DNA of 44,378 nt from Nitrosovibrio sp. Nv4 (GTDB lineage: Bacteria; Pseudomonadota; Gammaproteobacteria; Burkholderiales; SG8-39), in assembly GCA_945906765.1 (NCBI GenBank), contig CAMDRF010000013.1, positions 1 to 44,378 of the forward strand, written 5' to 3'. Shown piece after piece: positions 8,831 to 18,553 of this stretch. The notes below the pieces were generated by a model. The model searched no databases. It saw nothing but the letters and a program-made list of their open reading frames with translations, and had not been told where the DNA came from. A program made the translations under genes and the position numbers. Every line of letters begins with the position of its first letter. Position 1 is the stretch's first letter.

Positions 8831-9952
8831 ATGTTGAGGATCGGCATCGTCGGTTGGCGCGGCATGGTGGGTTCGGTACTCGTGCAGAGGATGCGCGAGG
8901 AGAAGGACTTCGACCATGTCGAGCCCGTGTTCTTCTCCACCTCTCAGGCGGGCGGCAAGGCCCCCGACATCGGCAAGGATGCGGCGCCGGTCGAGAACGC
9001 GATGGACATCGAGGCGCTGCGCAAGCTGCCGGTGATTATTTCCTGCCAGGGCGGCGACTACACCAGCGACATTCATCCGAAACTGCGCGCGGCCGGATGG
9101 CAGGGCTATTGGATCGACGCCGCGAGCGCGCTGCGCATGAAGGACGACGCGGTGATCATCCTCGATCCGGTAAACATGCCGCAGATCAAGGACGGTCTCG
9201 CGCGCGGTTCGAAGGACTTCATCGGCGGCAACTGCACGGTGAGCCTGATGCTGATGGGCCTGGCCGGCCTGCTGCAGCACGACCTGGTCGAGTGGATGAC
9301 CTGCATGACCTACCAGGCGGCCTCGGGCGGCGGTGCCGCGAGCATGCGTGAGCTGATGCAGCAAATGGACCACCTGGGCGAGGTCGCCAGACCCGCGATC
9401 GACGATCCGGCTTCGACGGCGCTGGATATCGACCGCCGGGTCACTGCGGCGCTGCGAAACGGTGCGATGCCCAGGAGTGAGATCGGCTACCCGCTGGCGG
9501 CGAACCTGCTGCCCTGGATCGACAAGGACCTTGGCGACGGCCAGAGCCGCGAAGAATGGAAGGCCCAGGCCGAGGGCAACAAAATCCTCGGCCGCAGCGA
9601 GCGGCCGATTCCGATTGACGGTATCTGCGTGCGCGTGGGGGCGATGCGCTGCCACAGCCAGGCGCTGACGATCAAACTGAAGAAGGACGTTCCGCTGGGT
9701 GAAATCGAAGGCATGCTCGCGGAGGCGCACGATTGGGTAAAGGTCATTCCGAATCGGCGCGAGGAGTCGCTGGCGGAACTGACCCCGGCGGCGGTCACCG
9801 GCAGGCTGTCGGTGCCGATCGGACGGTTGCGCAAAATGCCGATGGGCGGGGAGTATCTCGCCGCCTTTACCGTGGGAGATCAGTTGCTTTGGGGCGCGGC
9901 GGAGCCGCTGCGGCGGATGGTGCGGATTTTGCTCGATTCCGGCTTGCGCTAG
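8831..9952 (+). CDS. asd: Aspartate-semialdehyde dehydrogenase
   Basis: Reduces aspartyl phosphate to aspartate semialdehyde, the branch point to lysine/diaminopimelate, threonine and methionine. 373 residues, the long proteobacterial form. NADP-binding start [15 protein letters not shown]; active-site Cys in [12 protein letters not shown] (about residue 136). ATG 8831 is chosen over GTG 8825 because a GAGGAAG sequence (8819-8825) lies at proper distance. With dapB further along, the window holds two early steps of the lysine branch. Confidence 0.97.
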   Translation: MLRIGIVGWRGMVGSVLVQRMREEKDFDHVEPVFFSTSQAGGKAPDIGKDAAPVENAMDIEALRKLPVIISCQGGDYTSDIHPKLRAAGWQGYWIDAASALRMKDDAVIILDPVNMPQIKDGLARGSKDFIGGNCTVSLMLMGLAGLLQHDLVEWMTCMTYQAASGGGAASMRELMQQMDHLGEVARPAIDDPASTALDIDRRVTAALRNGAMPRSEIGYPLAANLLPWIDKDLGDGQSREEWKAQAEGNKILGRSERPIPIDGICVRVGAMRCHSQALTIKLKKDVPLGEIEGMLAEAHDWVKVIPNRREESLAELTPAAVTGRLSVPIGRLRKMPMGGEYLAAFTVGDQLLWGAAEPLRRMVRILLDSGLR

Positions 9953-10025
9953 ACCTGCGGACAGCGCGGAAAAATTCCTTGCTTTCCAAGGCGCTACCGC
10001 ATCAAAATCGAGAAGGTATCTCAGG

Positions 10026-10054
10026 TTGCAGGGCTAACGCCATGATGTTATGGT
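10026..10054 (+). promoter_or_regulatory. Possible fimV promoter
   Basis: TTGCAG (10026-10031) and TATGGT (10049-10054) are spaced by 17 bases in the 128-base gap between asd and fimV. Each matches the sigma-70 consensus at four of six bases. No other element was recognised in this gap. Confidence 0.4.
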
Positions 10055-10080
10055 AGTCAGTCCCAGAAGAACGACTCAGA

Positions 10081-12297
10081 GTGCGCTCAGTGGGTAAAAC
10101 AGTCCCCGGTGTTCGTATTGCCTTGGCGGCATTGCTTTTTGCGCCGCTGATGGTCTATTCGGCAGGGCTTGGCAGGCTTGCGGTCAACTCCGCGCTGGGC
10201 CAGCCGCTCAACGCCGAAATCGAGATCATCTCGCTGCAGGCCGGCGAAGAAGACTCCCTCACGGCCCGCCTTGCTTCAACCGAGGCGTTCCGCCAGGCCG
10301 GCATCGAGCTCAGTTCGGCACTGATGGGCCTGCAGCTTTCGATCGACAAGCGTGGCGGCCGGCCGGTGATCCGGCTCAGCACCCTGCAGCCGATCAATGA
10401 ACCGTTTCTGGATGTGCTGATCGAATTGCAATGGGCCACCGGCCGCCTGGTGCGTGAATATACTTTCCTGCTCGATCCGCCGGAATATCGGGGCCCGAAA
10501 CCGGTCGCAGCCGCTCCTGCCGCAGCGCCCGCAGCGGCAGCGAAACCCGCGCCCGCGCCTGTTGCGGTGCCTACACCCGCGGCACCCGCGCCGCGCGCTG
10601 AAGCACGTGCCATTCCCGCGGCTGCCGGTGCCCAGCACGAAGTGAAGAAGGGCGACACCCTGGGCGCGATAGCGCGCAGGAACAAGCCCGATGGCGTGAC
10701 GCTCAATCAGATGCTGATCGCGCTCTACCGCGCCAATCAGGATGCGTTCATCCGCGGCAACGTCAATCTGGTCAGGGCGGGGCGCATCCTGAATTTGCCG
10801 GATCGCGAGGCTATCGCCGCGATCAATGCGGCGGAAGCCGAAGCGCCGGCGCCGGCGGAGCAGAAAGACCGGTTGAAACTCTCCAAGGCGGATCCGGCAA
10901 AGCCCGGTGCCCCAGTTGCGCGTGCGGCGCGCGAGGACGATCGAGTGGCGCGCGAGCGCGCGCGCGAGCGCGCGCTGAAGGAATCGCAGTCGCGCGTCGA
11001 CGACCTTGAGAAGAACGTCGCCGACCTGCAGAAGCTGGTCGAGATGAAGAACCAGCAGATGGCGGATCTGGAGAAGAAGGCAGCAGCGAAGCCGGCGGCC
11101 GCTCCCGCTCCCGCTCCCGCCCCGGCGCCGGCGTCGGCGGCGAAAGCGCCGGAGGCGCCGAAAGAGGCCCCCAAGGAAGCGCCGAAGGAAGCTCCCAAAG
11201 AGGCGCCCAAGGATGCGCCCAAGGAAGCAGCGAAGGATACGGCGGCGAAAAAGCCGGCCGCAGCGCCCAAGGCTGCGCCTGAGAAGAGCTTCATCGAGGA
11301 TTTCATCGAGGACCCGTACGCGCTCGGTGGTCTCGGCGTGATCGTTGTACTGCTCGGCGGTTACGGTGCCTGGGCCTGGCGCAAGAAGAAGGCATCGCAG
11401 TCGCAGTTCCAGGACAGCGTGCTGGGCGCGGCCACGGGTGCCGGCGCGTCTTCCGTATTCGCGCCGGCGTCGCCGCAGGCCCACGATACGCCGCCGCCGC
11501 CGCCCGCCGCTGCAGCAGACGCATCGCAGGCCTCGGTCAGCGGGGGTAGCGTAGCTCCGGCTGAGAGCGACGAGGTCGATCCTATCGCCGAGGCGGATGT
11601 CTCCATGGCGTACGGCCGCGACGCGCAGGCTGAAGAAATTCTGAAAGAGTCACTCGGCAAGGATCCAAACCGGTCCGCAGTGCACGCGAAGCTGCTGGAA
11701 ATTTACGCCAGCCGCAAGGACGCGAAGAACTTTGAGCAGTCCGCGCTCAAGCTCAAAGGCCTGACAAACGGCGCCGGCCCGGTCTGGGAAAAGGCGATGG
11801 CCTTGGGCAATTCCATTGACCCTGGCAACGGTCTGTATGCCGGCGGTGGGGCAGCCGATGCAGGTCCCGCCGCGTCGGGCGCAGCGGCGCCGACGCTGGA
11901 TTTCGACCTCGGCGGCGGCGACGACGGCGAGAAGACCATGCTGCTCGCGCCGAGGAAAGCCGCGCCCGCGGCAGCCCCGGATCCCGACGCGACAGTGGCA
12001 ATGGATTTCGACCTGAACCTTGATTTGGGTAGCAGCACGCCCGAACCGGCGAAGGCGGCCGAGGCGCCGATTGACCTGGGTGGCCTCAGCCTGGATCTCG
12101 GCACCCCAGGCGGCGACGGTGGCGGTGGCGGCAATGATGCGAAATGGCAGGAAGTGGCCACCAAGCTCGACCTGGCCAAGGCCTACCAGGAGATGGGCGA
12201 CAAGGATGGCGCGCGGGAGCTGCTGAACGAGGTGGTGAAGGAAGGCGACGCCGCGCAACAGGGCCAGGCACAGCAGATGCTGTCCAGCCTGGGTTAG
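10081..12297 (+). CDS. fimV: FimV/HubP-like polar organising protein
   Basis: A 738-residue peptidoglycan-binding membrane protein. FimV/HubP proteins organise type IV pili, type II secretion or chromosome poles. Order: signal segment; N-terminal FimV domain LAVNSALGQPLNAEIEI (about 27-43) up to about residue 136; Pro/Ala linker; LysM-like domain HEVKKGDTLGAIARRN with its FimV extension (about 182-245); coiled coil around residue 300-345; a Lys-Glu-Ala-Pro repeat linker; one membrane helix (about 414-431); then an acidic cytoplasmic half with TPR-like repeats ending in the FimV C-terminal domain (NDAKWQEVATKLDLAKAY, about 682-699). The start is GTG 10081. The type IV pilus or secretion genes it would serve are not in the window. 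Confidence 0.93.
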   Translation: MRSVGKTVPGVRIALAALLFAPLMVYSAGLGRLAVNSALGQPLNAEIEIISLQAGEEDSLTARLASTEAFRQAGIELSSALMGLQLSIDKRGGRPVIRLSTLQPINEPFLDVLIELQWATGRLVREYTFLLDPPEYRGPKPVAAAPAAAPAAAAKPAPAPVAVPTPAAPAPRAEARAIPAAAGAQHEVKKGDTLGAIARRNKPDGVTLNQMLIALYRANQDAFIRGNVNLVRAGRILNLPDREAIAAINAAEAEAPAPAEQKDRLKLSKADPAKPGAPVARAAREDDRVARERARERALKESQSRVDDLEKNVADLQKLVEMKNQQMADLEKKAAAKPAAAPAPAPAPAPASAAKAPEAPKEAPKEAPKEAPKEAPKDAPKEAAKDTAAKKPAAAPKAAPEKSFIEDFIEDPYALGGLGVIVVLLGGYGAWAWRKKKASQSQFQDSVLGAATGAGASSVFAPASPQAHDTPPPPPAAAADASQASVSGGSVAPAESDEVDPIAEADVSMAYGRDAQAEEILKESLGKDPNRSAVHAKLLEIYASRKDAKNFEQSALKLKGLTNGAGPVWEKAMALGNSIDPGNGLYAGGGAADAGPAASGAAAPTLDFDLGGGDDGEKTMLLAPRKAAPAAAPDPDATVAMDFDLNLDLGSSTPEPAKAAEAPIDLGGLSLDLGTPGGDGGGGGNDAKWQEVATKLDLAKAYQEMGDKDGARELLNEVVKEGDAAQQGQAQQMLSSLG
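11152..11240 (+). repeat. 12-base tandem repeats in fimV linker
   Basis: About seven imperfect copies of a 12-base unit encode Lys-Glu-Ala-Pro (one copy Lys-Asp-Ala-Pro, one ending Ala-Ala-Lys). Codons differ between copies (gcc, gcg, gct for Ala), so the repeat is not a very recent slippage product. It makes a charged, extended periplasmic linker between the coiled coil and the membrane helix. Confidence 0.75.
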
Positions 12298-12317
12298 CCG
12301 CGGCGGATATCGGCAGA

Positions 12318-12362
12318 CTAGGAGAACAGGGGAACCCAAGTTTCCCCGTTACCCTCTCCTAG
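12318..12362 (+). other. Long hairpin after fimV
   Basis: CTAGGAGA (12318-12325) pairs with TCTCCTAG (12355-12362), and inside it GGGGAA (12329-12334) pairs with TTCCCC (12342-12347), with an extra AAC/GTT pairing between them. No T-tract follows directly. Its last two bases are the first two of the terminator stem that follows, so the two folds compete slightly. Confidence 0.55.
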
Positions 12363-12390
12363 CCGCGGCGCGCAAGCGACCGCGGCTTTT
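12361..12390 (+). terminator. Intrinsic terminator between fimV and truA
   Basis: A perfect 8-bp stem, AGCCGCGG (12361-12368) with CCGCGGCT (12380-12387), has an 11-base loop and runs into TTTT (12387-12390). It fits a Rho-independent terminator for the leu-asd-fimV side. The truA start codon is only 4 bases beyond the T-tract, so truA and the trp genes would depend on read-through or on a promoter not recognised here. Confidence 0.7.
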
Positions 12391-12394
12391 CATT

Positions 12395-13192
12395 ATGACG
12401 ACTAGAATCGCACTGGGCATCGAATACGACGGCAGCCGCTTCCTCGGCTGGCAAACGCAGCCTGGGGGCGGCACGGTGCAGGACGCCCTTGAGATGGCGC
12501 TTTCCGGCATTGCGGATGCGCCGGTACGCGTGACCTGTGCCGGCCGCACCGATCGCGGCGTGCACGCGCGTGCGCAAGTGGTCCATTTCGACACCGGCGC
12601 GGAGCGTCCGGACTCGGCCTGGGTCCGGGGAGTGAACGCGATGCTGCCCGGGGCGATGGCGGTGCTGTGGTCGCAGCGCGTGGCGCCGGAGTTCCATGCG
12701 CGCTATTCAGCGCGCTCCCGCTCCTACCGTTACGTACTCGTGAACAGGCCGGTACGCCCGGCGCTTGCGGCTCGCTACGCGGGCTGGCACCATGCGCCGC
12801 TCGAATTGGAGGCGATGAGGCAGGCCGCGTCGCACCTGCTCGGAGAGCACGATTTCTCGGCGTTCCGCGCGGCGGAATGTCAGGCCAAGAGTCCGCTGCG
12901 AACGCTGCACGCGATCAGCATGGAACGCGAGGGCGAGTGCATCGAATTCCGCATGCGCGCAAATGCCTGGCTGCAGCACATGGCGCGCAACATCGTCGGC
13001 ACGCTGGTGTACGTCGGCAAGGGCAAGCATCCGCCGCAATGGGCGAAGAAAGTTCTTGAATCGCGCGATCGGGCGCTTGCCGCGCCTACATTCGGGTCCG
13101 AGGGCCTGTACCTGGACGCCGTGGAATACGAACCGCACTGGAACATTCCCACCGCTGAAATCGGAAAAACGGCGATGCCGGTCGAGTTGTGA
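12395..13192 (+). CDS. truA: tRNA pseudouridine(38-40) synthase
   Basis: Converts uridines 38-40 of the tRNA anticodon arm to pseudouridine. 265 residues, the normal length. Start MTTRIALGIEYDGSRFLGWQ; catalytic Asp 53 in AGRTDRGVHARAQ. There is no ribosome binding site between the terminator T-tract and ATG 12395. Its last bases overlap trpF by 4 (GTGA), so truA heads the truA-trpF-trpB-trpA-accD run. Confidence 0.97.
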   Translation: MTTRIALGIEYDGSRFLGWQTQPGGGTVQDALEMALSGIADAPVRVTCAGRTDRGVHARAQVVHFDTGAERPDSAWVRGVNAMLPGAMAVLWSQRVAPEFHARYSARSRSYRYVLVNRPVRPALAARYAGWHHAPLELEAMRQAASHLLGEHDFSAFRAAECQAKSPLRTLHAISMEREGECIEFRMRANAWLQHMARNIVGTLVYVGKGKHPPQWAKKVLESRDRALAAPTFGSEGLYLDAVEYEPHWNIPTAEIGKTAMPVEL

Positions 13193-13809
13193 GAACCCGC
13201 GTAAAAATCTGCGGCATTACCCGGAGCGAGGACGCGCAGGCCGCGGCGCGCGCCGGCGCCGACGCCATCGGCCTGGTGTTTTATCCGCCGAGCCCGCGCT
13301 GCCTGAGCCTGGAATGGGCGCGGCAGCTGGCAAGCGAGGCGCCCCCGTTCGTCACCACGGTCGCGTTGTTCGTCAATCCCGCCGCGGCGGAGGTGTACAC
13401 GGTTCTCGAACGCGTGCGGCCGGCGATGCTGCAGTTCCACGGTGAAGAAGACCCGGTGTTCTGCGCGCAGTTCGGCGTGCCCTACATCAAGGCCTGCCGC
13501 GTGAAGCCCGGGGTCGATTTGCTAGAATACCTGTATCCATTTTCCGGTGCGGCGGGGTGGTTGCTCGACAGCCATGTCGAGGAATACGGCGGTGTCGGCG
13601 AGAGCTTCGACTGGTCTCTGGTTCCCGACGAGCGCATCAGGCCGCTGGTACTGTCTGGCGGTCTTGCGATGGGCAATGTAGCGTCGGCGGTCCGGCGCGT
13701 GCGTCCCTGGGCAGTGGACGTGTCGAGCGGCGTCGAATCCGCCAAGGGCATCAAGGATGCGGCCAGAATTGCCGCTTTCATCACCGAGGTCAGAAATGCA
13801 GATGTATGA
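13189..13809 (+). CDS. trpF: Phosphoribosylanthranilate isomerase
   Basis: Amadori isomerisation step of tryptophan synthesis. A 206-residue single-domain TIM barrel, not fused to TrpC. Catalytic Cys in RVKICGITR (Cys 8) and the general acid Asp in AVDVSSGVE (about residue 176-184). Start is GTG 13189, overlapping the truA stop. It overlaps trpB by 14 bases. Confidence 0.97.
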   Translation: MRTRVKICGITRSEDAQAAARAGADAIGLVFYPPSPRCLSLEWARQLASEAPPFVTTVALFVNPAAAEVYTVLERVRPAMLQFHGEEDPVFCAQFGVPYIKACRVKPGVDLLEYLYPFSGAAGWLLDSHVEEYGGVGESFDWSLVPDERIRPLVLSGGLAMGNVASAVRRVRPWAVDVSSGVESAKGIKDAARIAAFITEVRNADV

Positions 13810-14995
13810 CTTGCCCGACTCGCGCGGGCATTTTGGACCCTACGGCGGCACTTTCGTCGCTGAAACTCTCAGCCATGCGCTGGATGAGCTGCGTGCCGCC
13901 TACGAGCGCTGCCGCAAGGATGCCGCGTTCATGGCCGAGTTTCATGACGAACTGAAACACTATGTCGGCCGTCCAAGCCCGATCTACCACGCCAGGCGCT
14001 GGTCGGAGCTGCTCGGCGGCGCGCAGATCTACTTGAAGCGCGAGGACCTGAACCACACCGGCGCGCACAAGATCAACAACACCATCGGCCAGGCGCTGCT
14101 TGCGCGCCATATGGGCAAGCAGCGCGTGATCGCGGAAACCGGCGCCGGCATGCACGGCGTCGCGTCGGCGACGGTGGCGGCGCGATTCGGCATGCAGTGC
14201 ATCGTGTACATGGGTTCGGCAGATATCAAGCGCCAGGCGCAGAATGTCTACCGCATGAAGCTGCTCGGCGCCGAGGTGGTGCCGGTCGAGTCGGGCTCCA
14301 GGACGCTCAAGGATGCGCTGAACGAAGCGATGCGCGATTGGGTGACGAACGTCGAGGACACGTACTACATCATCGGTACCGTCGCCGGACCGCACCCTTA
14401 TCCGATGATGGTGCGCGATTTCCAGTCGGTGATTGGCGAAGAGTGCAAGCTGCAGATGCCGGAGCTCACCGGGCGGCAACCCGACGCGGTTATCGCCTGC
14501 GTCGGTGGTGGTTCGAACGCGATGGGAATTTTCTACCCCTACATTGGCGACCCGAAGGTCCGCCTGATTGGCGTCGAGGCGGCGGGCGAAGGCCTGGCAA
14601 CGGGCAAGCACGCGGCCTCCCTCAGCGCGGGTACGCCAGGCGTGTTACATGGCAATCGGACCTATCTCCTGCAGGATGCCAACGGCCAGATCACGGAAAC
14701 GCATTCGGTGTCCGCTGGCCTGGATTATCCCGGCGTCGGCCCCGAGCATGCCTGGCTGAAGGATCTCGGCCGCGCCGAATACGTGTCGGTGACCGATGAC
14801 GAGGCGCTGGCGGCATTCAACGGCCTGTGCCGCCTCGAAGGCATCATTCCCGCGCTCGAGTCCGCGCACGCGGTGGCGCATGCAGCGCGAATCGCGCCTT
14901 CCATGCCGAAGGACAAGGCGTTGCTGGTGAATCTTTCGGGCCGGGGCGACAAGGACATGCAGACGGTCGCCGACAGGATGGGAATCAAGCTCTGA
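13796..14995 (+). CDS. trpB: Tryptophan synthase beta chain
   Basis: PLP enzyme joining indole and serine. 399 residues. PLP lysine in [13 protein letters not shown] (about residue 91) and the glycine-rich phosphate loop [10 protein letters not shown] (about 236-245). ATG 13796 is chosen because GAGG (13785-13788) lies 7 bases upstream; ATG 13802 is two codons later. The stop shares one base with the trpA start (TGATG), favouring equal output of the two subunits. Confidence 0.98.
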   Translation: MQMYDLPDSRGHFGPYGGTFVAETLSHALDELRAAYERCRKDAAFMAEFHDELKHYVGRPSPIYHARRWSELLGGAQIYLKREDLNHTGAHKINNTIGQALLARHMGKQRVIAETGAGMHGVASATVAARFGMQCIVYMGSADIKRQAQNVYRMKLLGAEVVPVESGSRTLKDALNEAMRDWVTNVEDTYYIIGTVAGPHPYPMMVRDFQSVIGEECKLQMPELTGRQPDAVIACVGGGSNAMGIFYPYIGDPKVRLIGVEAAGEGLATGKHAASLSAGTPGVLHGNRTYLLQDANGQITETHSVSAGLDYPGVGPEHAWLKDLGRAEYVSVTDDEALAAFNGLCRLEGIIPALESAHAVAHAARIAPSMPKDKALLVNLSGRGDKDMQTVADRMGIKL

Positions 14996-15792
14996 TGTCG
15001 CGCATCGCCGGGCGCTTCGCCACATTGAAGGCCGCCGGGCGCAAGGCGCTGATTCCCTATATCACCGCGGGTGATCCTTTGCCCGCGAGCACCGTGCCGC
15101 TGCTGCACGCGCTGGTGGAAGCCGGCGCCGACATTCTCGAGATCGGCGTCCCGTTTTCAGATCCGATGGCCGACGGACCGGCGATCCAGCGATCCTCGGA
15201 GCGCGCGCTGAAGAATGGAATTGGTCTTTCGGACGTATTGAATCTTGTAATTGATTTCAGGAAAAAAGATTCCACGACCCCGGTCGTATTGATGGGCTAC
15301 GCCAACCCGATCGAGGCGATGGGCGTGGAGAAATTTGTCGCCGCCGCGCAGGCCGCGGGTATCGACGGCGTGATCGTGGTCGATTACCCCCCGGAGGAGT
15401 GCGCGCCGTTCGTCGAGCGATGCAGGAAAAGCGGCATTGACGTCATCTTCCTGCTGGCGCCGACCTCCACGGACGAGCGCATCCGGTCGGTGGCGCTTGC
15501 CGGCAGCGGTTATCTTTATTACGTCTCCCTTAAGGGCGTGACAGGCGTGAAGAACGTGGACGCCGGGGAGGTCGCGGCGCACCTGCCGAAGCTCCGGGCA
15601 GCCTCGACGCTGCCGATCGCGGTGGGATTCGGCATCAAGGATGCGGACTCCGCGCGCGCTATCGCGAAGTCCGCGGACGCCGTGATCATCGGCAGCCGCA
15701 TCGTGCAGGAAATAGAGAGCGCTGGCGCGGAGCATGCAGTCGCGCGAGTCAAGGCGCTGATCGCTCCGATCCGCAAGGCGCTTGACGCATGA
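14995..15792 (+). CDS. trpA: Tryptophan synthase alpha chain
   Basis: Releases indole from indole-3-glycerol phosphate and channels it to TrpB. 265 residues. Catalytic Glu in [16 protein letters not shown] (about residue 49) and Asp in [12 protein letters not shown] (about 60 residues later). ATG 14995 is coupled to the trpB stop. accD starts 19 bases after the end, the usual betaproteobacterial trpA-accD link. Confidence 0.98.
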   Translation: MSRIAGRFATLKAAGRKALIPYITAGDPLPASTVPLLHALVEAGADILEIGVPFSDPMADGPAIQRSSERALKNGIGLSDVLNLVIDFRKKDSTTPVVLMGYANPIEAMGVEKFVAAAQAAGIDGVIVVDYPPEECAPFVERCRKSGIDVIFLLAPTSTDERIRSVALAGSGYLYYVSLKGVTGVKNVDAGEVAAHLPKLRAASTLPIAVGFGIKDADSARAIAKSADAVIIGSRIVQEIESAGAEHAVARVKALIAPIRKALDA

Positions 15793-15811
15793 ATGCGTTC
15801 GTGGGACACGC

Positions 15812-16681
15812 ATGAGCTGGCTGCAAAAACTCCTGCCACCGAAGATCCAGCGCGTCAGCGGCCCGCGCAAACAGGTTCCGGAAGGCCTGTGGACGAAGTG
15901 CCCGGCCTGCAACGCGGTGCTCTACAGCACCGACCTGGAAAAGAACCTGAACGTCTGCCCCAAGTGCGGCGACCACCAGCGCATAGGCGCGCGCGCGCGC
16001 CTCGACGGCCTGCTCGATCCCGAGGGCCGCTTCGAGATCGGGGCCGAAGTCGTGCCGGTGGACAGTTTGAAATTCAAGGATTCGAGGAAGTACGCGGAAC
16101 GGCTGGAGGAAGCGCAGGCCTCGACCGGCGAGACCGACGCGCTGATCGTGCTGCAGGGTTCGATCAAATCGCTGGGCGTCGTCTGCGCCGCGTTCGAATT
16201 CGACTTTATGGGCGGCTCCATGGGTTCGGTGGTCGGAGAGCGCTTCGTGCGCGGCGTGCGGGTCGCGATCGAGCAGAAACTGCCCTACGTCTGCTTCACC
16301 TCGACCGGCGGCGCGCGCATGCAGGAAGGCCTGCTGTCGCTCACCCAGATGGCCAAGACGACGGCCTCGCTTACCGAATTGGCCCAGCGCAGGCTGCCGT
16401 TCATCACCGTGCTGACCGATCCGACCATGGGCGGGGTCTCGGCCAGCTTCGCGATGCTCGGCGATATCGTCATCGCCGAGCCCAAGGCGCTGATCGGCTT
16501 TGCCGGGCCGCGGGTCATCGAACAGACGGTGCGGCAGAAGCTGCCGGAGGGTTTCCAGCGCGCCGAGTTCCTGCTGGAAAAGGGCGCGATCGACATGATC
16601 GTGGACCGCAGGCAGATGCGCGACCGGCTGCACACGCTGCTCGCGCTGCTGCTGAGAAGGCCTTCCGACAATTCCTCGTGA
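15812..16681 (+). CDS. accD: Acetyl-CoA carboxylase carboxyltransferase subunit beta
   Basis: Moves carboxyl from biotin to acetyl-CoA, giving malonyl-CoA for fatty acids, with AccA. 289 residues. The N-terminal zinc ribbon is intact: Cys 30, 33, 49 and 52 (CPAC...CPKC). The crotonase-like core has [15 protein letters not shown] (about residues 163-177). ATG 15812 ([13 protein letters not shown]) is the conserved start. folC begins 22 bases after the stop. Confidence 0.98.
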   Translation: MSWLQKLLPPKIQRVSGPRKQVPEGLWTKCPACNAVLYSTDLEKNLNVCPKCGDHQRIGARARLDGLLDPEGRFEIGAEVVPVDSLKFKDSRKYAERLEEAQASTGETDALIVLQGSIKSLGVVCAAFEFDFMGGSMGSVVGERFVRGVRVAIEQKLPYVCFTSTGGARMQEGLLSLTQMAKTTASLTELAQRRLPFITVLTDPTMGGVSASFAMLGDIVIAEPKALIGFAGPRVIEQTVRQKLPEGFQRAEFLLEKGAIDMIVDRRQMRDRLHTLLALLLRRPSDNSS

Positions 16682-16703
16682 CCAGCTGGTCACTCCAGCA
16701 CCC

Positions 16704-17954
16704 GTGAACGGCCGGTCGCTTGCCGCCTGGCTCGAGTACATCGAGAGGCAGCACCCGCAGGCGATTGCCCTGGGGTTGGATCGTGTGCGTGAAGTTCTTT
16801 CAGCACTGAAGATAAAAATATCCTGTCCTGTCCTGACCGTTGGAGGGACCAACGGCAAGGGGTCGACCTGCGCCATGCTGGAAGCGATCCTGGGTTCTGC
16901 GGGCTATCGCACCGGCCTTTACACCTCGCCGCACCTGCTGCGCTACAACGAGCGCGTGCGCGTCGCCGGTCGCGAAGCGGACGAAAGCGCCCTTTGCGAG
17001 GCGTTCGCCGCGGTCGAGCGCGTGCGCGGCAGCGTACCGCTTACCTATTTCGAGTTTGGAACCCTCGCGGCTTTTTTTCTTTTTGCCAGGGAAAAACCTG
17101 AAGCCCTGATCCTCGAAGTCGGTCTGGGAGGGCGGCTCGATGCGGTCAATGTGCTCGATGCCGACTGCGCGGTGCTCACCAGCGTGGGCATCGACCACGT
17201 GGAGTTCCTCGGCGACTCGCGGGAGGCGATTGGCCGGGAGAAAGCGGGCATTTTCCGCGCCGGCCGGCCCGCCGTGATCGCCGACCCAAGGCCGCCCGAG
17301 AGCGTGCTGGCGGGAATCCAGCGTGTCGGTGCGCTGCCCATCTTGCTGGGCCGCGACTTCGGCTATGCGAATCAGGGCACGCAATGGTCATACTGGGGGC
17401 CGGCCGGCAAGCGTCCCGGCCTTGCGCATCCGGCCTTGCGCGGCGGCGTGCAGCTGCGCAATGCCAGTGCGGCGATCGCGGTGCTGGATGCGCTGCGGCA
17501 GCGCCTGCCCATCGCGGCGAAAGACGTGCGCCGCGCCCTTGCCGAAGTCAATTTGCCGGGACGTTTCCAGGTGCTCCCGGGGCGTCCTCAGGTGGTGCTG
17601 GACGTAGCCCACAACCCCGAAGCGGCCGCGGTGCTGGCGGCCAATCTCGGCGATAGCGGCTTCTCGCCGGAGACGATCGCCGTTTTCGGCATGCTCCGCG
17701 ACAAGGATATCGCCGGCGTCATGCGTGCGGTCGCGCCGCGGATCACGCGCTGGCATCTGGCGACTCTGCCGGGGCCGAGAGGGGCGGACGCTCGTCTTCT
17801 TTCCAGTATTTTTCTTGAATTGAAGATCCAGGCGCCTGCTGTTGAACACGATAGCGTGGCTGAAGCGCTCGCAGCAGCAAAGGCCGAGGCTGCCGAGGAT
17901 GATAAAATCGTTGTCTTCGGCTCCTTTCTCACGGTTGCCGGTGCCTATGGCTGA
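16704..17954 (+). CDS. folC: Dihydrofolate synthase / folylpolyglutamate synthase
   Basis: Mur-ligase family enzyme that adds glutamate to dihydropteroate and folates. 416 residues. ATP loop GGTNGKGSTCAMLE (about residues 47-60), the Mg-binding region SVGIDHVEFLG (near 167), and DVAHNPEAA (near 298) in the C-terminal domain. Start GTG 16704. The 3' end overlaps the SPOR gene by 8 bases. Confidence 0.97.
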   Translation: MNGRSLAAWLEYIERQHPQAIALGLDRVREVLSALKIKISCPVLTVGGTNGKGSTCAMLEAILGSAGYRTGLYTSPHLLRYNERVRVAGREADESALCEAFAAVERVRGSVPLTYFEFGTLAAFFLFAREKPEALILEVGLGGRLDAVNVLDADCAVLTSVGIDHVEFLGDSREAIGREKAGIFRAGRPAVIADPRPPESVLAGIQRVGALPILLGRDFGYANQGTQWSYWGPAGKRPGLAHPALRGGVQLRNASAAIAVLDALRQRLPIAAKDVRRALAEVNLPGRFQVLPGRPQVVLDVAHNPEAAAVLAANLGDSGFSPETIAVFGMLRDKDIAGVMRAVAPRITRWHLATLPGPRGADARLLSSIFLELKIQAPAVEHDSVAEALAAAKAEAAEDDKIVVFGSFLTVAGAYG

Positions 17955-18552
17955 AAATCAGGACGTCAATATGCTTAAGCGCCGCGGCCGCCGCCGGTTG
18001 GTGGGCGCCATCGCGCTCGTCCTCGTGGCGGTCATCGTGCTGCCGATGGTGTTCGATACCGAGCCGAAGGGCAGCGCACCGCCGCTCAGCGTGCGCATTC
18101 CGGGTGAAGACGACAGCGGATTCACGCCGAAGGTCACGCCCAAGTCGCCGGCCCTGCCTGAGCAGAAGGCTGCCGAGAAAGCGGTCGTGAAGGCCGTTGA
18201 AAAAGCGCCGGAAGCGGTGCCGGAGAAGGCCGCACCCAGGATAGAGATCTCCGTTGCCAAGGGCTCTGCAAAGCCCGCTGCCAAGTCAGTTGTCGAGCAA
18301 AAGCCTGCCGAGGTGGCAATTGCCGTCGAGCAGTTCATGGTGCCCGCCGGCGCTTATGTCGATCCGAGCGGGGTTGTTGAAAAACTGAAGGAAGCGAAAA
18401 TCCCGCACTACACCGAACCTATCGCCACCAAGCAGGGAACGGTAACGCGCGTGCGCGCCGGCCCCTTTGCCAGCCGCGATGCCGCGGAGAAGGCGCTGCA
18501 GCAATTGAAGGGCCTGGGCTTGAAGCCGGGCAACGTCGCCACAAGATCTTGA
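17947..18552 (+). CDS. dedD: SPOR-domain membrane protein (DedD-like)
   Basis: A 201-residue single-pass protein: basic cytoplasmic tail, membrane helix (about residues 17-35), a Lys/Ala/Pro-rich linker, and a C-terminal SPOR domain (about 125-200, with IPHYTEPI and VRAGPFASRDAAEKAL). SPOR domains bind denuded peptidoglycan at the division septum. Position between folC and cvpA is the DedD position in proteobacteria. Start ATG 17947 lies inside the folC end; cvpA starts 1 base after the stop. Confidence 0.88.
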   Translation: MAENQDVNMLKRRGRRRLVGAIALVLVAVIVLPMVFDTEPKGSAPPLSVRIPGEDDSGFTPKVTPKSPALPEQKAAEKAVVKAVEKAPEAVPEKAAPRIEISVAKGSAKPAAKSVVEQKPAEVAIAVEQFMVPAGAYVDPSGVVEKLKEAKIPHYTEPIATKQGTVTRVRAGPFASRDAAEKALQQLKGLGLKPGNVATRS

Positions 18553-18553
18553 G

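Noticed and set aside
7640-9730. Very long open frame antisense to leuD-leuB-asd (and similar ones at 6080-7072, 4766-6022 and 10276-11484, - strand)
   Set aside because: These mirror the third-position GC bias of well-supported genes on the other strand; their Arg/His/Ala-rich translations match no family.
12298-12394. Tryptophan leader peptide for trp attenuation before truA
   Set aside because: No short frame with tandem TGG codons exists in this gap.
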